Positions 41,707-50,653 of a DNA stretch of 54,262 bases are shown in pieces; the first letter of the stretch is position 1; each line of letters begins with the position of its first letter. The notes beneath the pieces were generated by a model. The model searched no databases, was not told where the DNA came from, and saw only the letters and a list, made by a program, of their open reading frames with translations. The translations under genes and the position numbers were made by a program. The stretch covers positions 1 through 54,262 of the forward strand of contig NZ_JAHNZO010000042.1 of assembly GCF_018998565.1 (NCBI RefSeq), read 5' to 3'. This DNA is from Paenibacillus oleatilyticus (GTDB lineage Bacteria; Bacillota; Bacilli; Paenibacillales; NBRC-103111).

Positions 41707-43530
41707 ATGAAAAAAGGATGGAGCAAGACCGGCGTTATCACAGCGGGCAATGCGGTAATCGTGCTGCTGTGTATCGTGCTTTTGACGACCGGGGCGCTTA
41801 AGGTATTGTCCGACAGTTTATTCGACTTTAACATGAAGCAAACCATGACCCAGGCCCCGCATGAGGATATTATCGTCATCGGCATCGATTCCGCCTCCAT
41901 TCAGGAAGTAGGGCCTTATCCGTGGGACCGGAAAGTATACGCCGAGCTGATCCGGCTGCTGGAAAGCGCAGGCGTCAAGGCGATCGGCTTCGATATCGAG
42001 TTATACACCGAAAGCGACAAGCCGGAAAGCGACCGGGCGCTGGCGGACGAATTGGCCAAGTACAGCAACATCGTGATTCCGTCCCACGCGAACCTGGAAA
42101 ATAAATTCGACCGGTCGATGAAAGTGAAGGCGGGGGAGCTTCTGGTTGCCCGTTCGGTGACGGAACCGATTCCGGCCTTTCGCCAGTCGGTTGGAAAATC
42201 GCACATCAATGCGGCTTACGACAGCGACGGCGTCATTCGCACCAACTGGATGCAAATCAATTCGCCCCAAGGCGTCTATCCGTCGTTCGGGCTTGCGATG
42301 GCGCAGCTCGCGGGAGTCGATGTGAGCCGGTACCTGGACCTTCCTTTATTGGACGGCCGTCCCAAGTCCGAAATGCTGATCCGTTGGGATGCGAAGGAAT
42401 TCGATTTCGAAACGATTCCGTTCGCCAAAGTGCTGAAGGGCGGCGTGCCGCCTCAGACGTTCAAAGACCGGCTGGTGCTTGTCGGCTATACGGCTCCAGG
42501 CTCGGACGAGGGCGTTACCCCGGTGGAGAAGCATATGCATCTGGTGTATGCGCACGCCAACATTTTGAATCAGATCTTGAAGCAGCAGGTCGTGCTGCCT
42601 GTAGACAGGCGAATCGATTTTGCGCTTACGCTGCTGGTCGTTCTGCTGCTCGGGTGGGTGACTTGGCGGCTGCGGGCGATCAGCGGAGCGGTTTTTACGC
42701 TGGCGGTCGTCGTTCTTTTGTTCGCCGGACAATACGAGTATTTCGCGGCCTACTCGAAGCATCTGGACATTGTTGATGCGGTGGCTTGCGGGCTCCTCGC
42801 CTATTTCGGCAATTTGTCCATGAAGACGTATTTTGAAACGAAGCAAAAAAATTACATTACCAAGCAGTTCGGACGCTATATTTCTCCCGACCTTGTTAAA
42901 GAGATTGCGAGCAGCGAGGAGGAAATCCAGCTCGGGGGGATCAGCAAGGAACTCACCGTTCTGTTCCTCGACGTCCGCGGGTTTACCCCGCTGTCCGAGA
43001 AGCTGAAGCCCGAAGAAGTTGTCGACTTCTTGAATATGATGTTTAACTTGATCACGGAGCGGGCCCTCGAAAACCGCGGCACGATCGATAAATTTATCGG
43101 GGATGCGGCGATGATCCTGTACAATGCTCCGTTGGACGTGCCCGATCATCCGTATTATGCGGTCAAAACTGCTTACGAAATTCAGAGGGGGATGGAGAAG
43201 GTGCGCGCCGAGGTGCTGGAGAAATACGGCGTTTCGATCAGCGTTGGTATTGGCATCAACACCGGCGATGTCGTAGTCGGCAATATCGGGTCATATTTGC
43301 GGGTCGACTATACGGCGATTGGCGACAACGTGAATACGGCTGCCCGCATCGAGTCCAATACGCAGCCGAATCAGATCCTGGTGTCCGAAGCAACTTACGA
43401 GCGGACGAAGCATGCTTTCGATTATCAATTTGCCGGGGAGAAGCTAATGAAAGGAAAGAGCGTTCCGCTCAAGCTTTTTGAGGTGATGGGAATGAAAGAC
43501 GTTCCGGCTTCATTTGGCGAAATTCGTTGA
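41707..43530 (+). CDS. CHASE2-domain class III adenylate cyclase
   Basis: 607 aa. One N-terminal helix (about 12-32), an extracellular CHASE2 sensor (about 40-295; 'DSASIQEVGPYPWDR', 'FDIELY', 'YAHANILNQIL'), three helices (about 300-372) and a cytosolic class III cyclase domain (about 390-600). Catalytic pattern: first metal Asp422 in FLDVRGF, second Asp466 and adenine-selecting Lys462 in 'DKFIGDA', then 'DYTAIGDNVNTAAR' with Asn543 and Arg547. So it should make cAMP. ATG with AGGGGGCC upstream. Followed by FecR and NHL proteins, likely its partners. Confidence 0.92.
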   Translation: MKKGWSKTGVITAGNAVIVLLCIVLLTTGALKVLSDSLFDFNMKQTMTQAPHEDIIVIGIDSASIQEVGPYPWDRKVYAELIRLLESAGVKAIGFDIELYTESDKPESDRALADELAKYSNIVIPSHANLENKFDRSMKVKAGELLVARSVTEPIPAFRQSVGKSHINAAYDSDGVIRTNWMQINSPQGVYPSFGLAMAQLAGVDVSRYLDLPLLDGRPKSEMLIRWDAKEFDFETIPFAKVLKGGVPPQTFKDRLVLVGYTAPGSDEGVTPVEKHMHLVYAHANILNQILKQQVVLPVDRRIDFALTLLVVLLLGWVTWRLRAISGAVFTLAVVVLLFAGQYEYFAAYSKHLDIVDAVACGLLAYFGNLSMKTYFETKQKNYITKQFGRYISPDLVKEIASSEEEIQLGGISKELTVLFLDVRGFTPLSEKLKPEEVVDFLNMMFNLITERALENRGTIDKFIGDAAMILYNAPLDVPDHPYYAVKTAYEIQRGMEKVRAEVLEKYGVSISVGIGINTGDVVVGNIGSYLRVDYTAIGDNVNTAARIESNTQPNQILVSEATYERTKHAFDYQFAGEKLMKGKSVPLKLFEVMGMKDVPASFGEIR

Positions 43531-43592
43531 ATAATACCGTTTCTCACTTTACAATATGAATAGATTTTTGGATTCCGGAGAGGGGTTTTGTT

Positions 43593-45692
43593 GTGGCGAA
43601 CGCAGTGCGGATCAATAGACGGAAGCGAAAGCCGGCTCTGGCTTGGGTGCTTGTTTTCGCTATGCTGTTGCAAGGGGGAGCCGCTTTGGTTCTCGCAAGC
43701 CCGGCGAATGCCAAATCATCCCGGTCGGCGGCTGTCGTTGAAGTAACGGGGGATGTAGCGTACAAGAAATCGGGCGGCTCGCGCTCTTACGCGGTGTATC
43801 AGGACTTGAATTTGAATCAGGGCGATTCGATCGTGACCGGTCCGTCCTCCTCGGTCGTGCTGCGGGTGGTGGACCGCGAGGACGAGATTACGATCGGCGA
43901 AAATTCCGAAGTATACATATCCGATTTAGTTGAAAAAAACGGCGGCAAGAAAACCAAGGTGAAATCTTGGGCTGGCAGTTTATGGGCGAAAGTCAAATCT
44001 CTGATCGGCTCGAAGGAAGAATTCGAAGTCGAGACGCCGACGGCGGTTATGGGCGTCAGGGGAACGAACTTTATGACGTCCGTCAATTGGAAGACGGGGG
44101 AAACGACGATGGCCGTGGCGGCGGGAATCGTCTCCGCTTCAGAAGCTGATTCCGCTGCGGATCATAAGCAGACCCGGAATGCAGAAGGCGTGTCGGTATA
44201 CCCGGCCCAGCAGGTGGCGTTCAGCTCCTCCGAACCGAATAAGGACCCAAGAGCGCAAGCGGAGTATGCCGACCCCAAAGCATTGGTCGAGGTTCTGGAT
44301 AAAAAAGTGCTCGAAAGCTTTATCAAGAATATCGGGGATATCCAAAAAGAGCAAGATAAAATTAAAGCGCAGCTAAAAGAAAATCTGGATAAAGGCGAGG
44401 CAAAACCGGACGGGCGTTCGATTCTGAAGATTAGTACGCCGGCAGATTTGGAAGCCGTCACAACCAATTTTGACCGGTTTCTGTCCCTGCTGGCCAAATC
44501 GGCCGTAGACGCAGGGAAACTGACTCAAAAAGCTGTGGACGAAGCCAATGCGAACATTGCCGACGCTTCAAGAAAGCTGGATATTCACAATCCGCCCGCC
44601 ATGGATAAAAATGCAGGCATTGATCCGGAAGTGGAGCAGTTAAAAAAACAGGCGGAGCCGAAAAATACCGCATATGAGCAGGAGCAAAGGGAGCTGCGCG
44701 ATAATCAGGCAAAGCTGGCGGCTTTGCTTGATCGTGTTGAAGCCGATAGGCAGCGAATTCAAGACCAGAACCGGAAAGCCGTTGCAGAAGCGGATCAAAA
44801 GGCAACGGAGCAATATACGAGCACGCTTAGTGCGGACGAGAAGAAACAATTCGAGGAAAGCCAAAGGAAAAACGCCAATCAGCCTGCGCCCGATTCATCC
44901 TCCCGCCCTACTTCGCCTCCCGCTGATTCCGGGAGTGACAGCGGATCGGGCGGCGGCTCTACGGACGACCGTCCTTCCGCCCCAGTGCTGATTAGCCCGA
45001 TAGCGGAAGCGACGGTGCGGAATCCGGTGCAAATTAAATTGAAAGCCGCCGCCGGGACAACTATCCGTGTGCTGAACGGCACGGAGGAAGTCGGACGCGC
45101 GGACGGCCAGGGAGATAGCGAAGTCACCGTTACGCTTCGGGCACTGCAGCCCGGAACTTACAACTTAACGGCCCAGGCTTTCCGCGAATCCGCAGCAAGC
45201 GTTCCGGTTTCCATTCCGCCGATTCATATTTTGGGAGTAACTCTGGCACAGGCCGACGGCGTCAAGGACGGGAAGATCAACTTGGCGTTGACGATGAAAG
45301 GCTTTACGCCTGCTGCGTCGTTCTATTCCGTCGAAGCGCATCTGCTTTATAACAAGGCGGCGCTGGACTACAGAGGTCCGGCAGACCTGACGTCCGTTCC
45401 GGGCACCGTATTCTATGGCACTCAAACGGCAGAGACGCTTCGCCAGGTAAGCGACGGCTCCAGGAGCGAATTGATCTACGCGGCGACAGCCTTTGAAACG
45501 CAGGGCTCCGGCGCAATAAAGCCGATTCAATTAATCGGAGATACATTGCTTGTAAACGTACCTTTATCGGTTGTCGATTCGGCCGCCGGTTCCGCCAAAG
45601 TTGATCTGGGCTTTATCAAAATCATCGACAAACAAGGAAATACGGTATACGAAAGCAGAGACATTCAATCGATTAGCGTCGGCACGAAGTAA
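43593..45692 (+). CDS. secreted FecR-domain protein with coiled coil and cohesin-like end
   Basis: 699 aa. Signal peptide (about 14-40), FecR domain (47-180; 'VTGDVAYKKSGG', 'ETPTAVMGVRGTNF'), long charged coiled-coil segment (225-430), Ser/Pro/Gly linker (431-462), an Ig-like module (463-543) and a C-terminal domain (546-697) with a cohesin-like pattern ('VEAHLLYNKAALDY', 'GTVFYGT', 'LIYAATAF'). GTG start, GGAGAGGGG upstream. Sits 62 bp after a CHASE2 cyclase and 28 bp before an NHL protein: probably an extracellular scaffold. The cohesin reading is moderate. Confidence 0.85.
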   Translation: MANAVRINRRKRKPALAWVLVFAMLLQGGAALVLASPANAKSSRSAAVVEVTGDVAYKKSGGSRSYAVYQDLNLNQGDSIVTGPSSSVVLRVVDREDEITIGENSEVYISDLVEKNGGKKTKVKSWAGSLWAKVKSLIGSKEEFEVETPTAVMGVRGTNFMTSVNWKTGETTMAVAAGIVSASEADSAADHKQTRNAEGVSVYPAQQVAFSSSEPNKDPRAQAEYADPKALVEVLDKKVLESFIKNIGDIQKEQDKIKAQLKENLDKGEAKPDGRSILKISTPADLEAVTTNFDRFLSLLAKSAVDAGKLTQKAVDEANANIADASRKLDIHNPPAMDKNAGIDPEVEQLKKQAEPKNTAYEQEQRELRDNQAKLAALLDRVEADRQRIQDQNRKAVAEADQKATEQYTSTLSADEKKQFEESQRKNANQPAPDSSSRPTSPPADSGSDSGSGGGSTDDRPSAPVLISPIAEATVRNPVQIKLKAAAGTTIRVLNGTEEVGRADGQGDSEVTVTLRALQPGTYNLTAQAFRESAASVPVSIPPIHILGVTLAQADGVKDGKINLALTMKGFTPAASFYSVEAHLLYNKAALDYRGPADLTSVPGTVFYGTQTAETLRQVSDGSRSELIYAATAFETQGSGAIKPIQLIGDTLLVNVPLSVVDSAAGSAKVDLGFIKIIDKQGNTVYESRDIQSISVGTK

Positions 45693-45719
45693 GGTGCGGG
45701 GTACGGGAAGGAGCAAGCT

Positions 45720-47324
45720 ATGAAGAAAGCAACGAAACGAATCGCCGTGTCGCTTCTGATGTCCGCCATGATTGGCGGCGCATCGGGCGCGCAAGCTGCC
45801 GAGTGGTCGAAGGACGCCCTGCAGGGCGAGAACGGGCAACCGTTAACGGAGATGACAACATTGGCCGGAAACGGCGGCTTGGGGAGCGTGGACGGAGCGG
45901 GCGCGTCCGCTTCCTTCCGGATGCCGGGAGGATTGGCTGTGCTGAAGGACGGTACGGTGCTGGTTTCGGATACCCGAAACCAACTGATCCGCAAGCTGTC
46001 GCAGGGGACGGTCAGCACCTTCGCCGGTGCACCCTATAAACAGGACGTCAAAGGCTTCCCTGTTGGCGCTCTGTTAGACGGGAAGAGCAATGCCTCGCTT
46101 TTCAACGAGCCTCAAGGACTTACTGCCGACGCTAACGGCAACGTATACGTAGCCGATTCGGGAAATCATGCGATCCGTAAAATCGATACCGCCGGTCAGG
46201 TCAGCACCGTCGCGGGCAGCGGGCTGCTCGGAAGAAAGGACGGCAAAGGGCAGGATGCTTTGTTCTATCGTCCGACGGATGTGGCTGTCGCAGCCGACGG
46301 TACCTTGTACGTGGCGGATTCGCTCAATCATGCGATCCGAAGCATATCACCTTCGGGTGAAGTCAAGACGCTGAATGCCTTATCGTCCCGCGTCGTAGAA
46401 TTGTTTCCCGGACAGGTATCGCCTGCGGGGGATTTTGCCGACGGGGATTTGAAAAGCGCCAAGTTTAACGAGCCGACCGCTCTTGTGCTGGACGCCAAAG
46501 GAAATTTGATCGTAAGCGATTCCGGGAACCAGCGCATCCGATATATCGATTTGCAGACGGGGAAGGTAACGACGCTGGCAGGCGGAGGTCAGGCGGCAAC
46601 GAACAAAGAGCTGCACGTTCAGAGCGGCTTCGCCGACGGGAGCGCGTCGGATGCGAGATTTAACTTTCCGATGGGCCTTGCCTTGACGGGGGAAGGCGGA
46701 CTTGTCATTGCCGACAGTCAGAACCATGCGATTCGTTACTTGCTGGACGGGCAAGTCAGCACCATCGCCGGGGCAGCCGACCGTACAACCGGAAATGTTG
46801 ACGGGATTGAAGGAAGCGCTGCGTTCCATCGTCCGATGGATGTCGGAGTTCGTGCCGATGGAGCGATCCTGGTGGCCGACGCCTACAACAACAAGCTTCG
46901 CGAAGTCAGTCTGTATCGGTTGCCGGACGGTTTTCCGAAGGATGGCGCCGTTAAAGTCGTCGTGGACCGGCAGCAGATCGCGTTCGAGGCCCAGCCGGAG
47001 ATCGTCAACGGAAGAACGATGGTTCCGATCCGGGCCATTACGGAAGCGCTTGATTATAAAGTGACATTCGACAATGCGGCCCGGGCCGTGCAGCTCGCCA
47101 AGGACGGCGAGACGATCGAGCTGTATATCGGAAAGACCGGAATCAAGCGGACGGTACCCGGACAGGAAGCAACCGTCAAGCCGACGGATGTCGAGCCGTA
47201 TATTTCGCAAAATCTCACCTTCGTGCCGCTCCGTTTCTTTGCCGAAGAAATCGGAATGGACGTTCAGTGGGACGAGGCGACACAAACGGCGATTGTGCGC
47301 AGCAAAACGAAATTATCAAAGTAA
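45720..47324 (+). CDS. secreted NHL-repeat protein with stalk (copper amine oxidase N-like) domain
   Basis: 534 aa. Signal peptide (about 6-26), then five to six NHL-type beta-propeller blades (about 40-405), each with a 'GLAVxxDGTxxVSDxxNxxIRK' core, a likely protein- or glycan-binding surface. Residues about 410-534 form the PF07833-type 'VNGRTMVPIRAI...FVPLRFFAE' stalk domain common in Paenibacillus wall proteins. GAAGGAGC before ATG; 28 bp after the FecR gene. The FecR and NHL genes end together at a strong terminator. Confidence 0.9.
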   Translation: MKKATKRIAVSLLMSAMIGGASGAQAAEWSKDALQGENGQPLTEMTTLAGNGGLGSVDGAGASASFRMPGGLAVLKDGTVLVSDTRNQLIRKLSQGTVSTFAGAPYKQDVKGFPVGALLDGKSNASLFNEPQGLTADANGNVYVADSGNHAIRKIDTAGQVSTVAGSGLLGRKDGKGQDALFYRPTDVAVAADGTLYVADSLNHAIRSISPSGEVKTLNALSSRVVELFPGQVSPAGDFADGDLKSAKFNEPTALVLDAKGNLIVSDSGNQRIRYIDLQTGKVTTLAGGGQAATNKELHVQSGFADGSASDARFNFPMGLALTGEGGLVIADSQNHAIRYLLDGQVSTIAGAADRTTGNVDGIEGSAAFHRPMDVGVRADGAILVADAYNNKLREVSLYRLPDGFPKDGAVKVVVDRQQIAFEAQPEIVNGRTMVPIRAITEALDYKVTFDNAARAVQLAKDGETIELYIGKTGIKRTVPGQEATVKPTDVEPYISQNLTFVPLRFFAEEIGMDVQWDEATQTAIVRSKTKLSK

Positions 47325-47342
47325 TTTGCATTCCGACAAAAT

Positions 47343-47396
47343 AAGACCTATTCCGAGGAATTTTTTAAGCGGCGCTCTTCTCGGAGTAGGTCTTTT
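47343..47396 (+). terminator. intrinsic terminator after the cyclase/FecR/NHL genes
   Basis: AAGACCTA-TTCCGAG (47343-47357) / CTCGGAGTAGGTCTT (47380-47394) and T-run TTTT. Confidence 0.85.
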
Positions 47397-47507
47397 CGAT
47401 TAGGTTTACATCGGAAGAAAGGATGCAGGAAGCGAAGCGAGAGTATTAAGAAAAGCGCTTCTCTCGCCGATATAGTTTGCAGGAAGACGGAAAGAGAGGG
47501 GCGCCCC

Positions 47508-48956
47508 GTGAAACCGAAAGATTCGAAGGATTCGGAAGAACAGCTTCAGCTCTTTTTCAAACAGGATCCGTTTTATTTAAAAAAATACGTCAAAGAGCAT
47601 CCGAACAATAAAATGGCGTGGTACTTGCTCGGACGCGACTATGAAGCGCAGGGGAAAAAGGGAAAGGCGCTGTACTGTTACGCGCAGGCCGGAGAAGTCT
47701 ATGAAGCGTATGAGAATCAGAAGGTGGCTCTGCCTCCTGAGGAAATCGAACCGATCCATCGCTGGGGAACGGAACGTCAGAAGGACAGACGGAAACGGCT
47801 CGCCCGCCTGATGGCTGTCGGTCTGCTCGCGTTTGCCGGTATATTGTTTGCCCCCGAGCTGGGGCGTATATTCGAGAAGACGGAAGAAAGCGCCCGCACG
47901 CCGGTCATCGTGCTGCCGGAAGGGATGACGTCCTCCGAGCTGCTGGAAACGAAAGTGTACTATATGGCCGGCGAGAAAACTCAACAGAATGTCGGCGCTG
48001 CGCTGCAAGAGATGCTTCTGCGTGAACGAATCAGCAGCTACGCGATTTTGGCCCGGGGGATTCCGCTCGACGGGACCGCTTGGATCAACTGGCTGAAGAA
48101 GCCGGAGACGCTGCTTTCTGTCGAAGCGAAAGCGAATGCGGCGCAGCAGCAGATCGATTATCATGATGCGGCTGCTTGCAGCTGCCAGCCGAGCGATCCG
48201 CAGAAGGCGGATGGCATTGTGGCCGCTTGGATGACGAAGCAGGAGCAGGATCTCGTGCTGCGCTCTGCCGTTGCGGCTTATATCCGGCGTACGGGGCAAG
48301 CGCCGGCGCAGGCTTCGCAGCTGACGGAAGCGTATCCGAACAACGTGCTGCCGGGGCTGACTCCCTATATGAAGGAAACGTTCGACCGGGACAAGGAGGC
48401 TTTGGCTGCAGAGCTGAGCGCATGGCTCAAGCAAGCCGGGGCGCAGCCTGCGGCCGCCGACGGAAATCCCGTGCCGCCCGGAACGGGACAGGGGAGTTTG
48501 ACCAAGCCGTTAACCGAACCGATGCGGATTATTATCGATAAGCAGGCTCACCGGCTGTCGGTCGTCAGCGGCAACATCGTCGTCCGCAATTATCCGGTAG
48601 GCTTGGGGGCCGAACGAACACCGGAGGGCAGCTTCGTCATCTCGGAAAAGGTGCGCAATCCGAACGGAAAATCGAACGGGGAGTTCGGGAGCCGGGGGAT
48701 GACGCTGTCCGATACGAATTATGCGATTCACGGAACGAACCGGCCGTCCAGTATCGGCAAGGACGAATCGCTGGGCTGCATTCGTATGGCTAAGGAAGAT
48801 GTGGAGGAGCTGTTCGATCTGGTACCGCTCGGAACGAGTGTGACGATCGGCAAAGGCGCGCTGTCCAAGGAGGAATCACGCAGCCCCGAACCGTATGGGG
48901 TGACGCCGCAAAGCGTCGACACGAATCCCGGGAAGAAGTACAATTGGTTGAATTAG
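47508..48956 (+). CDS. L,D-transpeptidase (YkuD domain) with cytosolic TPR-like start
   Basis: 482 aa. Unusual order: residues 1-70 are a soluble TPR-like pair of helices ('HPNNKMAWYLLGRDYEAQGKKG'-type), one membrane helix (about 99-116), an extracellular middle region (about 120-330), and a YkuD catalytic domain (about 340-450) with 'HGTN' (His408) and 'SLGCIRM' (Cys424). It should cross-link peptidoglycan. The N-terminus facing the cytosol could dock a partner. GTG start, AAAGAGAGGGG upstream. Gene follows the sensing module and precedes a large palindrome. Confidence 0.88.
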   Translation: MKPKDSKDSEEQLQLFFKQDPFYLKKYVKEHPNNKMAWYLLGRDYEAQGKKGKALYCYAQAGEVYEAYENQKVALPPEEIEPIHRWGTERQKDRRKRLARLMAVGLLAFAGILFAPELGRIFEKTEESARTPVIVLPEGMTSSELLETKVYYMAGEKTQQNVGAALQEMLLRERISSYAILARGIPLDGTAWINWLKKPETLLSVEAKANAAQQQIDYHDAAACSCQPSDPQKADGIVAAWMTKQEQDLVLRSAVAAYIRRTGQAPAQASQLTEAYPNNVLPGLTPYMKETFDRDKEALAAELSAWLKQAGAQPAAADGNPVPPGTGQGSLTKPLTEPMRIIIDKQAHRLSVVSGNIVVRNYPVGLGAERTPEGSFVISEKVRNPNGKSNGEFGSRGMTLSDTNYAIHGTNRPSSIGKDESLGCIRMAKEDVEELFDLVPLGTSVTIGKGALSKEESRSPEPYGVTPQSVDTNPGKKYNWLN

Positions 48957-48957
48957 G

Positions 48958-49197
48958 GAGCTTGGTCTTCCAAGTCGGCTGAGGCTTTAGCATGAAAAGC
49001 ATCACCTTGATAGTCGGTGGAGCATGCCCTTACGGCCGCTCTTGAAACTCGTGATATTCAGATTCCATTTTGCGGTATTATCACGAATTTCAAAGGCGGG
49101 CAGCGCAAGCGCTTCCTACAGGGCATACTCCACCTGTTTTACCGGTGATATTTTCAAAAGACTTCTACCATAGCCTTTGTTAGAGAAGACCAAGCTC
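48958..49197. repeat. 240-bp imperfect palindrome (mobile-element remnant or structured RNA)
   Basis: Outer arms GAGCTTGGTCTTC (48958-48970) / GAAGACCAAGCTC (49185-49197) match perfectly. Next pairs: GAAAAGCATCACC region (48994-49006) with GGTGATATTTTC (49144-49155); GGTGGAGCATGCCCT (49016-49030) with AGGGCATACTCCACC (49120-49134), 14 of 15; TTGAAACTCGTGATA (49042-49056) with TATCACGAATTTCAA (49079-49093), 14 of 15. Loop 49057-49078. It starts two bases past the L,D-transpeptidase stop, has no T-run and no ORF. No clear target-site duplication. Confidence 0.8.
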
Positions 49198-49229
49198 TTG
49201 GGCTAGAGGATGGAAAGCGCTAACAAGCC

Positions 49230-49367
49230 TTAATGGTTGAAAATAAGCAGAACAATCATGCCGAGAATGACGACGCCGAAGATGGAGCTGGCCCACACGA
49301 TCAACTTCTTATTAGGCTCATCCTTTGTTTTCCGCTGCGCATAGGGGGATATTTTCTTTTTTGACAT
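49230..49367 (-). CDS. small single-helix membrane protein (45 aa)
   Basis: ATG 49367 to TAA 49230. Basic N-terminus (MSKKKISPYAQRKTKDE) and a hydrophobic helix (about residues 24-43) ending in FNH. The positive-inside pattern supports a real tail-anchored or type II miniprotein. The ribosome site is weak (CTGAGG). It resembles the many short membrane proteins of Bacillales; family unknown. Confidence 0.62.
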   Translation of the reverse strand: MSKKKISPYAQRKTKDEPNKKLIVWASSIFGVVILGMIVLLIFNH

Positions 49368-49531
49368 AGACCTCAGCCCTGCCTTTATAAATGGATTAAG
49401 CATATTTTAACATAATGTATTGTTTTAAGTTGTATGGATTTTGTGACTTGTCCCCTTTATTTTTGCTTCGTAAAGCGCTAAACTGTCAAAAGAGACTAAC
49501 GAAGAGACACGTGCGGGGAGAGGACAGAAGC

Positions 49532-50626
49532 ATGCTTTACAAAAAAATCGCAAAGCCGGTGCTGTTCGGGATGGACCCGGAGAAGGCGCATCATCTCATT
49601 ATCGACGGACTGCATACGTTTGCCAAGCTGCCTGGCGGACGGGGGTTGCTTCGCGCGATGTGGGGCGTCCGGGCGTATCCGGAGCTGGAGAGCGAGCTAT
49701 GGGGGATCAAGTTTCCGAATCCGGTCGGCTTGGCGGCAGGGTTGGACAAAAATGCGAAAGCGGTCCCCGGTTTTTCGAACATCGGTTTCGGCTTTATGGA
49801 AGTCGGCACGGTGACACCGAAGCCGCAAGCCGGCAACGAGCTGCCGCGGCTGTTCCGGCTCCCGGAGGACGAGGCGCTCATCAACCGGATGGGGTTCAAC
49901 AATGTCGGAATCGAAGGCATGAAGCGAAATTTGCGCAATCAAGGCCAGCGCACGATTCCGCTTGCCATCAATATCGGAAAAAACAAAACGACGCCCAACG
50001 AACAGGCGGAAGACGATTACCGCGCTTGCATTCAAGCGCTATATGGATACGGAGACTTTTTCGTCGTCAATATCAGCTCGCCGAACACGCCGGATTTGCG
50101 CAATCTGCAGCACGGGGACGATCTGTCGCGTCTGCTCGCGGCCGTGAAGGACGAGATCCGCAAACAGCATGCCCGCTTCGGCGGACGGGAGAAGCCGGTG
50201 CTCGTGAAGATTGCGCCCGATCTGGAGTCGCAGGAAATCGAGTATATGGTCGAAACGATTGTACGGAGTAACGTCTCCGGCATCATCGCGTCCAATACGA
50301 CGATCGCCAGAGACGGTCTGCGCCATGCGAACCGGGGAGAAACGGGCGGATTAAGCGGCCGACCGCTGACGGGGCGCTCTACCGAGCTGATTCGAACCGT
50401 ATACCGTTTGACGGACGGGAAGCTTCCGATTATCGGCTCGGGAGGCATTTTTACGGCCGAGGACGCCTATGCGAAGATTCGGGCGGGAGCCAGTCTGGTC
50501 GAAGTATACACCGGCTTGATCTACGAAGGGCCGGACGTGCTGCGGCGCATAAACCGCGGACTTCGCACATTGCTTCGGCAGGACGGATTTACGCACATAT
50601 CGGAGGCGATCGGATCGGGGCATTAA
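49532..50626 (+). CDS. pyrD: dihydroorotate dehydrogenase, quinone-dependent (class 2)
   Basis: 364 aa. Oxidises dihydroorotate to orotate, passing electrons to membrane quinone. Class 2 features: the ~45-residue N-terminal helical extension ('MLYKKIAKPVLFGMDPEKAHH'-type) for membrane docking and Ser as catalytic base ('NISSPNTPDLR'). FMN phosphate loop 'GSGGIFTAEDAYAKIRAGA'. ATG 49532 with GGGGAGAGGAC upstream; a 39-codon upstream extension is rejected. It is apart from the pyr operon; Bacillus uses class 1B instead. Followed by a small alarmone synthetase. Confidence 0.93.
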   Translation: MLYKKIAKPVLFGMDPEKAHHLIIDGLHTFAKLPGGRGLLRAMWGVRAYPELESELWGIKFPNPVGLAAGLDKNAKAVPGFSNIGFGFMEVGTVTPKPQAGNELPRLFRLPEDEALINRMGFNNVGIEGMKRNLRNQGQRTIPLAINIGKNKTTPNEQAEDDYRACIQALYGYGDFFVVNISSPNTPDLRNLQHGDDLSRLLAAVKDEIRKQHARFGGREKPVLVKIAPDLESQEIEYMVETIVRSNVSGIIASNTTIARDGLRHANRGETGGLSGRPLTGRSTELIRTVYRLTDGKLPIIGSGGIFTAEDAYAKIRAGASLVEVYTGLIYEGPDVLRRINRGLRTLLRQDGFTHISEAIGSGH

Positions 50627-50653
50627 GGCAAGAAAGATTTGGAGGTCGACGGA

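Noticed and set aside
42346..43149. 267-codon frame antisense to the adenylate cyclase
   Set aside because: Reverse shadow; no ribosome site and no recognisable motif.
48958..49197. transposase-bearing insertion sequence
   Set aside because: Only 240 bp, no open frame for a transposase and no clear target-site duplication; kept as a palindrome of unknown origin.
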